Part shown: one piece after another, positions 25,101 to 37,100 of the stretch
Numbering within the stretch: the first letter of the stretch is position 1
How the letters are laid out: each line of letters starts with the position of its first letter
NCBI GenBank assembly: GCA_015039365.1
Contig: WION01000042.1
Coordinates: 186,001 to 250,000 of the forward strand
Length of the DNA stretch: 64,000 bases
Source: Amanita rubescens
Lineage: Eukaryota; Basidiomycota; Agaricomycetes; Agaricales; Amanitaceae
Direction of reading: 5' to 3'
Made by a program: the position numbers and the translations under genes
The notes under the pieces: generated by a model
Seen by the model: the letters and a program-made list of their open reading frames with translations, nothing else
Database searches by the model: none
What the model was told of the DNA's origin: nothing

Positions 25101-28100
25101 TTGCTCTTTCAAGGTAGTTGTTTACGAGTTCTTCGTCGATGGGAGGAATTCCCATAGTAAAGGCGGTGGTGTTAAACATGAGTAGTCCTTCTCGCATAAT
25201 CCGGATATCTTCAGGGGTAGTATCGGGACGTGGTCCGCGTGCGTAGGTGATGACCATTTGGTCTCTGGTGGCGAATACTTGAGCTACCATTTCCTGCATC
25301 TCAAGTGGCACAGGAGTATTAGAGGGAATAGCGTTCCCCATATCTGTGACGTTTCGCATTAGTTCTTCTATCGTAGAAGCGTTCGATGGTGGGAAGGTAT
25401 AAGATGAGTCAGAAGATAAAGAATCTTCATCTCGTGGTATGAATTCCTCGTCAGAAGGAATTATAGGGAACCATTCTGTACCGATGGACGTATAATGTAA
25501 CATACAGATGGGAGGAGGAATTGGCAATGGCGTGGGCGATTCCTCTCTAGAAGGGGTCGGAGGGATGGCTTCCTCGACGACCGTTGAAGCGGCTGGAGTA
25601 GCAGCGGCGGACAGGTTGTTAATGGGGGAGGACATGGTTTCAAGAACGGCGTTTTCGTGATTTACGAGTAGTGGGGATAATTGCTGTGATTCCATGTTGT
25701 TCCTTATATTCGTTTAAGGTCTCCTCGGAGTGTTCTAGGTTTTCCTCGGTTTCCCATGAATTGTCAGATGTCGGATAACCTTTCCATTTGACTAAAAATT
25801 GCCATTGGTTTCCTTTTCTTTGGTGCGAGATAATTGTCTCGATTTCGTATTCTTCTTTGTTATCTATAAGGTCTGGGGTTGGTCTAGTAAAGTTTGGACC
25901 ATGTGTTTCGTTTTCATGATAAGGGGTAAGGAGTGAAACATGAAAAACGGGGTGAATCTTCCATCTTGGGGGAAGTTCAAGTTTAGCGGTGACAGGTCCT
26001 AAGATCTTTTCGATCTTGAACGGTCCTTCTCGTCTAGGTGAGAACTTTCTTATTTGTCCTGTTTTCAAGTTTCGTGAGTCTAGCCATACCAAATCTCCTT
26101 CTTTAAATGTGGGAGATTTCCCTTTGACTCGTTGAGTCATTAGCTGTCTAGCTAATTCGTGCGCGGCAAGAGCTTCGTCTCGTATTTGCGTTAAGACCTT
26201 AAAGCGGTCTTCAGCGGCGGGTACGTTGATTCGCGGGAATGCTGTGGGGATAGCCACAGGCTCTATTCCGAACATGATTTCAAACGGTGTCATCTTGGTA
26301 GATTGATGTATCCGTTGATTGTGCGCGAATTCTGCTAATGGCAGATGATCTTTCCACTGTTTTGGATGATCAACGCAGTATAACCGGAGGTAGGTTTCTA
26401 GCTCCTGATTGAGTCGTTCCGATTCTCCGTCAGTTTGCGGATGAAAGGCGGTCGACTTTCTATGGTTAATTCCGAAGATCTTGCAGATTTCTTCGAAAAC
26501 TTTAGAGGTAAATTGTGGTCCTCTATCGGAAATAAGGGTTGTCGGTAACCCATAACGCTTGTAAACGTCGTTGATGTAAGAATTGGCGGTATCCATAGCG
26601 GTAAAAGATTTTTTGCATGGTATGAATATTACGCCCTTTGTTAAGCCTTGATCGACCACGGTCAAAACAGAATCAAAACCGTCGATAATTGGCAGATCTG
26701 TGATGAAGTCCATTGAAACTTGTTCGAATGGGCGTGTGGCGTGGGATTTAATAGGCATCAAACCCGGTATGATCGGATGTGTATTAACCTTCATTTGTTG
26801 ACATAAGGCACAGCCTTCGACCCATTTAGATACGGTCGTTGTCATTCCAGGCCAATAATAGTCGCGGCGGATAAGCTCTAGTGTCTTTAATCGTCCAGGG
26901 TGACCCATAACTACGGGGTCATGATGTGATTTGATTATTTCGTTTCGTAATTCTTCGTTTTGAGGAATATAAACGCGTCCTTGATAACGAATTATGTTGT
27001 CGTCGTTCTTCCAGTCATTAAACTTTGATCGGAGGGGTAGTTTTCCATGTTTAAGGCCGTCGATTATAACTTTAGCGAATTTGTCTTGTGGTAATAATTC
27101 AGTGATTTTATCTGCCCAAGATACATTAATTGCGGCGATAACCATGTCATCAGTGATCATAGTTTGTGGGATTTCTTTTGCTTTTGCCTCTTCTTCGTTA
27201 ATATGGTCAGGGCGTCTCGATAAAGCGTCTGCCTGAATAAGTTTTGATCCAGGGACGTGTTCTAACTTGATATCAAATTCCGTGATTTCTTGCCACCAGC
27301 GTGACTGTCTGGCGGTCATTTTCTGCGGATGTTTGTAATATGATAAATTCTTATGATCACAATGGATCATAATCGTGTGCGGGCTTCCTTTAAGAAGGTG
27401 TCTCCAGGTTTCAAACGCTTTCTTTATTGCTAATAACTCGCGATCGTATACTTGATATCTTTGTTCGGTGTCGCTTAACCGATGACTGATAAATCCGCAT
27501 GGGTGCAGTTCTCCATCAGATCCCCGTTGTTTCAGGACGGCTCCTACCGCCCAGTTTGACGCATCGGTCTCTAATAAAAACGGTTTCGTTGGATCTGGCA
27601 TAACTAGAACCGGTTCTTCTAGGAATTTCTCCTTTAACGTGTCAAATGCTTTCTGACACTCTGCATCCCATTGGAAGGGAACTGTTTTCTTCGTAAGTTC
27701 CGTGAGTGGGGCTACTATTTCGGCGTAATTCCCTATAAATTTCCTGTAAAAGTTCGCGAACCCTAGAAATGACCGTATTTGTTTAACAGTTTTCGGTTCG
27801 GGCCATTTGCTGATTCCAGCGAGTTTTACGGGGTCCATCATGATCTTTCCTTCTTTAACGATCATTCCAAGGAATTCGACTTCCTTGGCGACGAATTTAC
27901 ATTTTTCTAGTTTCAGGAACAGATCGTTTTCTTTCAGCCGTTGCAAGACTTGCTTAGTACGCTCCCTCGTTTCTTCCTCGTTCGCTCCATATATCAACAT
28001 GTCGTCAATGTAGACGACTAGCCATCCTTCGGCTATCATGTCACGGAAGTATTCGTTCATCATCGTTTGAAATGTTGACGGTGAATTGCATAATCCAAAG

Positions 28101-31100
28101 AGCATTACAGTAGGCTCGAAGAGACCACGGTTCGTTGTGAACGCGGCTTTCCATTCGTCGCCTTTCTTTATTCGCACATTATTGTAACCCCATCGGAGGT
28201 CTAACTTGGAGAAATATTTCGCTTTTCTTAGTTTTAATAATAGGTCGGATACTAAAGGAAGGGGATAGGCATTCCGTTTTGTCCAGCTATTGATGTATCG
28301 GTAATCTTGGCAAGGTCTCAACTCTCCTTTTTCTTTCTTTGCAACGTAAAAGAAAGGAGATGCTTGCGGAGATTGTGATGGTCGAATATAACCTTTTTTG
28401 AGTTGTTCGTCGACCCATTTATTCATTAGCTGCTCTTCGTGGATTGATAACGGATAGTTCTTTGCTATTTTAGGTTTAAATCCTTCTTTTAGATCTATCG
28501 CATGATCCCATTGTCGTGAAATGGGAAATCGTTCTGATGTCTGTTTATCAAAAACTTTTCTCCATTTGTCATATTCAGGGGGTAATTCTACTTTCGTAGA
28601 TTTATCTTCGTGTTCATGTGCGAGCGCTTGAGACGCTGATGTTTTCGCTTGGATCCAAAGGTGATCAGTCTCGAGATCTTCGTCCTCATCTGCGTTCAAT
28701 TCTTCTTCTTTTTGGATATACCGAAGGTACATTTCGGTTTCTTCGTCATAATCAAACGTAGTTTCTTCTTCCGGATCGATCTTCCTTTCGTCGGGGAATC
28801 TAACTGTTCCTTCAGACCAATCTATTCTGGGGTTGATTTCTCGGAGCCAAGGTAATCCTAGTATCAGTCGTTGATCGCCTAGTCGTGTGACATAAAACCA
28901 GTCTTTAAACCGGTTGTCTTCGATGTTATAGCTTATCTGGATTTTATACCGTATGTCTCCAGACTTGTTATTTGTTCCATCCACATTTTGCACTGGGATG
29001 GGTTTCTTTAAGCGAGTGATTTCGTTCCAGTTGACGAGTGAGCTATCGACGAATTTTCCTTGTGCGCCTGAGTCGATAAGGGCTTTGGTTTCAGCGGTTT
29101 TCAGATTCGAACATTTGGTAATGGGAATGGTGATTTTATTTCTGGATATAGAGGATACTGTTACACCATTTATACATAGTTGTTCGTCTTCAGAGACGAC
29201 AGACGCTGATTCATTGTCGTCTCGTTCTAAAAACCCTTTTTGTTCAGTTTTCGGCGGGCGCTGCGTGGTAATGTTTTCGCCATTTCTCGTATGACGGCGA
29301 TTCTCTGGTCTTCGTCGTTTTCACTGTCGGGTTCCTCACTTGACGAACCACTGTTGTCTTCATCGCTATCCGCATCCAGCGCTCTGATTCTTTTTCCTTT
29401 TCCTTTCCCTTTATTGCGGTTATTGTTTCGACCGCGTGGTTTTCCTCGAAATTGTCCTCTAGGGGCTGCTCTTCCTCGTGAATTCCCAAGGTTTTGTCGT
29501 TTCTTTTTGGGATTAGGGCAGTCCGAGATTAAATGTCCTGTTTTCCCACATCCATAACATACAGCAGTTTTTACCCATTCCATGGAGGTTTCTGCAATCT
29601 GCATTCGTCGCGCTTGTTGGTTTAATTCTAATATGGCCTCGTCGACCTCCATTTTATCATCAAATTCTTTAACTTGGCCAAAAGTGGAGAATAAGGTATT
29701 CGCCACTTCTATGTCAAGGATACGAGTTCGTAATGATTTATAGGTTGTCGGGGCACCTCCTAGTCGTAGTTTTTCTCGTAACGTGTTTGGTAATCCTAGA
29801 ACTAGGAGATGACATTTCGTCGTATCATCAGTGATTTTGGCTAAATTGATATCTCGATCGACGCGCGCGATATATTGATTAATGGATTGTTTCGGGAGTT
29901 TTCTCCATGTGAGTAATCTGTGCATGGCTAGCCCTGCTTCGTCTACTTGTCCCCAATCTTCTTTCAGTTCTTTAATAAAAGTGTCATAGTCGGCGTATTT
30001 TGTCGTTTCGGAGTCATATTCAGTTATTTTGTTGTCGCGCCATTGTTGAGCGTTGCCGTCAATATGATACATAATGAACTGTATTTTATCTTGAGCATCC
30101 GTCATTTTATTCATTTTCATGAATAATTCGGCTTTCGCTATGAACGGATTGAGATATTTTCGATCTCCTTCGAACGGTTTAGGAGGTTTAATCTTCGGTA
30201 GATCTGACCTTGGTTCGGTCCGGGGTCCTGATCCACTCATATCTCGTTCTTTTCCTTTCCTAGAGGGAAGTGGATTGATTGGTGGGGTAAACAAATATGG
30301 GAAAGTAACAGGGGGTAATGGTGCGGGTCGTGTAGCTTCGAGTTTTGATTCGGTTACAAGGGATAAGGAAGCAATAAGTTGAGCTGAGGTTTCGTCTTCA
30401 ACTCGTTGTTCAACTGTGGGTATAACAACGTCTTCGGTTCCAGGTGCGTATTCGAGTTTATCCTGGGATTCTTCTTCTTTCTCTTGTTCAGAGAAGGGAT
30501 CTTTATCGTCTTCTTTATCGGACTCTCCTGACGGTTCGGCGCTTTCTCTATAATGAACGTGTGGTGAGGCGACGGGAGTTTCTTGACTAGTGGTTAGGGT
30601 CTCTGGTTCGTTCGCTTTCTTCCAACGTTGTAGCGCAGTTCGTGTTAACTCCTCTTTTCCTCCTATGAAGGGTTCTCCTTCGAAATATTCGTCTCTAATA
30701 AAGTACGGTTCTTCTCCTGTTTCCGATTCGGTGGCGTACCAACGTCTACTGCCCTCGTGGAAGGCAAGTTTGCGTTCGTTTAGGTATAATCCTCCTTCAA
30801 ATGGGAAGGACTGATTTGGCGGTCTTCCAAGTTTTTGTTTTACCCAAAACTGGTGGCCTGGTACGGGTTTTCCTGAAGCGGTATAACACCAGCCGTTTTC
30901 TCGTTTATCCCAATGAATGGAATGTTCGTCGAGATAGTAGAGATGGTTAAGGGGGTTTCGTTTGGCGTTATTCGGAGGGGTACTTTTAGATTGTCGTGGA
31001 GCAATTGTAAATGATGGGAGGTGAGAGCGTTAAAGCTATCGTGCTCGGAGAGGAGTCTAGTTTTATTGTTACGTTTGTTCGTTCACTGATAAGTCAAGCC

Positions 31101-34100
31101 TATCAGGTACCGTAGGTTCCTCAAGGGAGTTCCGGCACTTAAGAACGTTCAAAGAATAAGAGTATTATCGGATAAGTCCTCAAGGGAACTTAGACGATAA
31201 CGAGACAGATTTTGACTGTTAAAACTAGACTGAGGTCTAGTCGTATATTTGCGTGATTTATATAGTACAGAGTTCATACGTAAATATGGTAAGTATATAT
31301 GCATGTGATAATGAAAACGGTTGCATGTGATAATGAAACGGTTAACATGTGAAAACGAACATACATGTGATAAAGATAGTTGGCATATGATAAACAATGA
31401 ATGTTCCAGAAGGAACGCATATGCAATCAATGACGTAGGAGGGATGACATAGATGATAAGATAAAGAAAAGATAGGCCATGACGTACGTTTGTAACAACC
31501 TTGTTGTCACCAGAGGCAACTGCACTAGGTATCGACATATCCCATCTCCACAAGGTTGCGGATAAGGAGTTTACGGTACGGGAGGTCCAGGAACACATGT
31601 GGGGGATTTCAGAGTTATCGTTTCGGTTTGAACTTTTCATGCTGGATCGTCGTGCCCTTGATCGACGTCTGTTTGAGAATCGACGTCGAGATTTAGACTC
31701 TCTGGTCCGGGAGGAAGTCATGTTACGGTGTTTCTATTTTCGTCCCAACCAACCTTGTCATCTCGCATCAGTTTCAGTTCAGAACGCTCGCCAGGGGCTA
31801 GCATCGCCCAATGTGCGGGATCGTCTGCCGTATCTCAATGCATTGCGTCTGGTGATGTTTGAATGGGAAAATTATCACCGACATCATGTAGCAAAACTGA
31901 AGATGCCAACGGCGGAGACCCGGGAAGATGACTTGTTACATTACGAATATGCCCTTGCCAGATTCTATACGCAGACGTACTATCGACACTTTGGTCGGGC
32001 CGCCATCATTCCAAGAACATTACTGGACACTTAACTTCTTTGATGTCTTACGTACCAATCTTGATATCATTGTTTTTTGATTGCATTGATTGTGGGATGA
32101 TAGTCATGAGATCTCTAGTTTGAGGGAAGCCGTCCATTCATTTATTGTCCATTGTCGCTTTGTTTAAACACCTTCCAGCGCGGCGCGCGTCTACTTGATT
32201 TACCTGTGGCATGAATCCGATGCACCATATCTTGACGTATAAAAGGGTGAGGTTTCGTCGCTACTTGCATCATTAACTCACTGACATCTCATTGAATTTG
32301 CCTCTCATGCCCGTTTCTCGAACTACTATCCGAGCCTCACGCAACGCTCCCTATGGACAACGTCCCGCACTGTTGGGGACCCTCGTTGCCAATAACGGGC
32401 AATCCGAATCGAGAGATGATATTATAGCTGCATTGTCGCAGGAGGCCATGCGGGTTGCTGGAGCGTGTCCAAATAGGCGGGAGGATTGCGCTAGTAACGG
32501 CCACTCGCTTCTCGACCCCTTCCTCTGCCTGGGATTGACGACCCCAGCTAATTTTGGACGATGGACTCAATTGGTAAGTTATCATCCAGACGAAGTGCAT
32601 TCAAGGACTGACGATGATTTCAACCACAGTGCATAACGTGTAGTGGCTACAACAGAACTCGTTTTCTTAGCGATGAATTACCGTCCCACCTATGGTTCAA
32701 TGAGAGGGTACAAATGCTTCAAAACCGTGCGGAAGAGCTCAAGTCCAAAAATCGCCCATCTATCGCGGTCCATCCTACAACTGCTGGACCCAGTGATTCC
32801 TCTCCTGCCTTCCCGTCATCTTCTCCCCCGTCGTTTCCGATTTTATCATTGCCCCCGGTTATGACGACTCCTCCTACGACTCATCCGGTTTTGTCGCCAC
32901 CTCTCCCATCTTCTCCGATCATGTCGCCACTTTCTTCTCCGTATCTGGCAGCTTCCCTCGCGTTTTCGCCTTTGTTCACTCCTCCATCACTGGCGGGCGT
33001 TCCGTTGTCTTCGCCTTTGTTGTCCCTTCCATCACCTTTGACGTCTCCTCCTACAACTTATTCTGTTATATCTCCTGTTATAACTCCAGCTGGGGAACTT
33101 CTGGACAACGAAAAACCGGTTTTTATCATATTTTGGAATCAGGCAAGTCCTAATCTGCGAAACGAGGTGCAATTACGGACTTAACTTCACTTAGGACGGC
33201 GTACAACCAATCATCACGACAGCTTTCCCCCGCAGGAACGGCTTACTTCAACTTGAAGACTTCAAGATGCAGCTTGGAGCGTTTAACGTAGAGCAGATGA
33301 ATTCATTGGAAGTTGATTGCGGGGGGATTTGGGACAGTCTGCCGTGGGGCACCAGCATTATCGTTCATCACCCCCGCGAGATCTTTTGCTTCCGATATGA
33401 AGGGGTCAGGAACACTCCCTTCTGGAACGAGTATCGTCAATTTCTTCAATAGAGGAGATGCCTTACGCAACAATTAGAGACGCTGGACGTATTTCTTTGT
33501 CTTTCAGAAGTTAATCTAGATGGGATTATCAATATCATTATGCGCACCGCATCTTCTTGCCGGTCTGATCAATCCGGTCCTGATATCCCCGCCTGGCCTG
33601 CATCATTGTCTCCCGGTGTTGTGACTTGCCATTCAAGCTGTAGCGAAGCCGTCCCCTGCTCTTTTCAGCCGTTAATCTAGATGGGATGTATCGATGATGC
33701 TGTGCGCACCTTCCTGTCGCTTTGATCATCGGGTCCTGATATCCCCGCGTAGCGCAACCATCGGCCCGTGCCATTGTCTACTAGTGCCCATCATTCAAGC
33801 TGTATCGAAGCCGTCTCCTCCTGCCCTTAGACCCTCCCCCCACTTCGTCGTTTCATTTACTTCACCCCCACGCGTCATGTTTAAGCGAGCAAATAAACCG
33901 CCCAGGAGGAGAAAGGGCATTTCTTACGGCGACGATGATGCCGAGAAGTTTGACCTTGAAGCATCTGTGGTCATCGATGGGAGCGGTTTTGCCACTACAA
34001 CGTATACTCGTTATGACAGGGTTCAAGTTACACAGCCAAGTAATCTGGATGCAAGTCGTCCTGTTGGGCGTGAAGACATTAGCACGACGACATCGGAACT

Positions 34101-37100
34101 ACCGAAGGTGCGAAAACAGGTCAGCCATCCAATTTGTTTCACGCTACTGTTGAATGACGCGTTTAGTAGGGTGCATCTGTCATGATGGACGCGTTTTTAA
34201 AACACATCGACTCTCTACAGCAAGTGATTCTAGATTCCGAGTATCCGGTTATATACCCCGATCGATTGTGCCGATGTGGAAGCAGAGATGCGCTTTACTA
34301 TTGCAGGGATTGCTTTTTGTCGTCCCTTCATTGCAGGGCATGCATTCTTTCAGCCCATTCGCACCTGCCGTTCCACCGGGTACAAGAATGGACCGGCAAT
34401 TACTTTCGTCGTGCATCTCTATCTGACATGGGTCTAGTTCTTTATCTAGGACATGACATCGGACGGTGTCCCAACCATCCTCTGAACACCAAACCTCGCA
34501 AAATAACTATCATTCATACTAACGGAGTCCACGAATATCACCTCGAGCTCTGTCATTGTGCCGATGCTGTTGCCGAACCTATCCAATTGACACGCTCGCG
34601 CCTCTTCCCTGCAACAATGGAGAGACCAGAGACCCTCTTTACTTTCGACGTTTTGGATTATTTTCAAATGATTAGCCTTACTTCCAAGATCCCAGCGTAT
34701 GATTACTGGAATGCGTTAGTCAATTTAACAGACCACGTCTTTCCAAAGAATGTGCCGGTAAGTCATATCAGACATTATCTCCATCATATATCGTGATCAT
34801 CATCCAAGGATAGGTACCGCGAATTTCTTCGAGTGGAGCGTGTCTGGCGCCACTTAACGGTTATGCGTCGAATGGGTCAATTTCACGGCATCGACAATAT
34901 ATTGCCTCATCGCCAAGCGCAATCTTTGGCTGTCCGTTGCCCGGCATGCCCAGAAGTCGGTTTCAACGTGAAGAAAGAGGAAATTGATAACGCCAACGAA
35001 AACGAAACGTAAGTGATGCTCCACATCCACATATCCCCTTTTAACACCATTGATAAGCCATAAATATACCCTCTTTTTATCCGTCGACGGTAACTTCCGC
35101 CTTCAAAGGAAAAACAAGAACAGCGACCCTGATGATGTGGCACTAAATAACGGTCGTGCATATTTTGTCAAATCGGCGGACTTTGAGGATTATTTGGACG
35201 TTGTACAACCGTCTGATGACGTGCGCCAATCGTTCATCTCAACGCAGACGTTACTAACTGTTGCGCAGAAAGGGACGTGTGCGCATTTACGAGCAGCGCG
35301 TATGCAGAATGTCATCAGGTTCAAGAATGCTGTCATTAGTGGCGTGGTCGGCGTACAATGTGCCCGTCATGGTTTCTACATGCCTTGCGGAATTGTCGAC
35401 TTGAAGAAGGGCGAAGCGTAAGTCCATTCACTCTTCTATAAATGTAGATACCTAACTATCCCTAGATACGCAAACACTGACTATGCCATTTCTCATTCCC
35501 TCGCCGAGGCGAAGGATCAGCGGTGGATAATGTTCAGCTATGATATCTGGTGTCAGTATTCTATCAATATTCAAAAGCGTTTCGAGAAATGGTTTCCCGA
35601 AACTTCCACGCTATTGCCACGCATACGAGGTGCGGTTCCAAAAATGCATATAAAAAATCACCTCTCGTCTTGTCAACAGCTATGGGCATTCAACTATATA
35701 AAGTATTCGGGCGAGACATGGGGCGAAAATATAGAGGGCGGCTGGGCCGAGCAAAACCAGGCAGCGGGGAGCACCAAGGAACAGAACCATGGTCATCGAC
35801 ATGATACTCTCGATGACTTTTTTGGTTTTTGGAACTGGACGAAGCTCCATCAGCTATGTGAGTTCCTGTGTTTTTCACGATAAAGCCCTTAAGCTGTTAG
35901 ATAGCCTCAACTTTGTATCGTATGTTTGAAACTTGCGTAATGACACTGAAAAAGAGAGAGGATGCTTTCGACGCGTTCAGCAGCCGCCACCCGAAGGATA
36001 GAATAACTACATGGGAAGCAATGGACGACCAGCCTAAACTCGTGGACGGGACTGTCGTCAGCGTATACGAAACGTGCTTTGGTAATGGTACGCAAGTCAA
36101 TCATATAAATGAATAAAGTTATTAGCAGCACGTTTAGCGCCTCTAACACAGCTCAAGGCTTACCAAGACCTCGTTCAAGATGAAATGACGAAAAGACTTT
36201 CTGAATCACAGAGTACAAAGTCACTCGGAGATGCTCCGTTGGTGAATACTGGGATTGATTTGGAGAACGAGCAGTGCGTAGACAGCGCTTATGTGAGAAA
36301 TAAGCTGATGGATGATTCAGAATACGTCTGCGGGCCATGAACGGCAACGGTGATGAAGGCGATTCACTTCGCCGTGCACGTACAAGGCTCTATGATGAAT
36401 TTACAAAGTGGCAGGCCCTTTTGCTTTCACGTTATCCAGCTCTCCAAGACCAAGTCTCTTGCATTGACCCTGATGCTCCCGAGGAAGCACCATTACCCCT
36501 ACCTTCCTTCTTCAATGAACATACTCGACGGTCCCTCGGAATAGATAAGTTGGCGCACGCCGAAGCAACTTTACGTAGGGGCCAGGCACATGATGCACTG
36601 GCGAAGCTCCGTATGGCAATCCGTACATACAATAGCCATGTTGACTTCAAACACGACCATGTTCGGGGTCAGCGCGCAGTAACTCGGGCAGAAAATTTGA
36701 TCCAGACATTAGTACAAGAGAAGAAGCGAGCAGCAGAACTGTATCGCCAGGCTTATTCAGCGCTTCTGCGTCTCGATCTGGCACCGGACGATCGGTCACT
36801 GCAGCCTTTGCTCGACGGCCAGCTCTTCATGAAGGATACGACTAAGCCGGCAAAATTGGGTGACAATAGGAGAGAGGACCCTTGGTTTTGGCAGGTGGAG
36901 CGTCTTCGTAGCTCGGGTATTGAGGATCAGGCATGGGCAGTTGAAAGTAAGTTCCTATCCGCATTAGAAAGTGTATTAATGCTAACTGAGATTTTAGTGG
37001 ACAGAGTTAAATGGTTCCGGGACCGGGCCGCCAGAGACCGTGCACAAGAAGAAAAGGAGATCTTGGAAGCTGAATTTGGCCGTACTATACGATCTTTTAC

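Larger units (their letters stand above)
22995..31497 (-). mobile_element. Ty3/gypsy LTR retrotransposon with extra 3' ORF
   Basis: 8,503 bp; LTRs 22995-23425 and 31067-31497 (431 bp, no difference seen by eye), TG...CA ends, exact 5-bp duplication ACCTT (22990-22994, 31498-31502). Gene order on the minus strand is gag (to 29227), pol (to 25640), then a third ORF (25695-23485), then a polypurine tract before the 3' LTR. The pol carries a C-terminal chromodomain, as in chromoviruses. LTR identity and fully open frames indicate a recent, possibly autonomous copy. Confidence 0.95.
21456..32034 (+). pseudogene. KDZ passenger gene B, split by gypsy insertion
   Basis: Exon 1 21456-21519 (ATG CCG CCA), intron 21520-21568, exon 2 from 21569. 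The frame is broken at 22994 by the gypsy element and resumes at 31503 to a stop at 32034; with one ACCTT removed it reads RQFLTT joined to LLSPEATALG. The product would be 673 aa, or 657 aa if a 48-nt intron-like segment (22541-22588, GTAAGT...TAG) is also spliced. The protein has Trp- and Cys-bearing globular stretches such as RQVQRLWMELWALMDYIEIH and a C-terminal charged helix FENRRRDLDSLVREEVMLR. I do not recognise a domain. The insertion must inactivate it, so this KDZ copy lacks one of its genes. Confidence 0.75.

Noticed and set aside
23485..25695. Calling the gypsy third ORF an envelope gene because of its position
   Set aside because: No signal peptide, furin-like site, fusion peptide or transmembrane anchor is visible; the Cys/His and PPPAY motifs point elsewhere.
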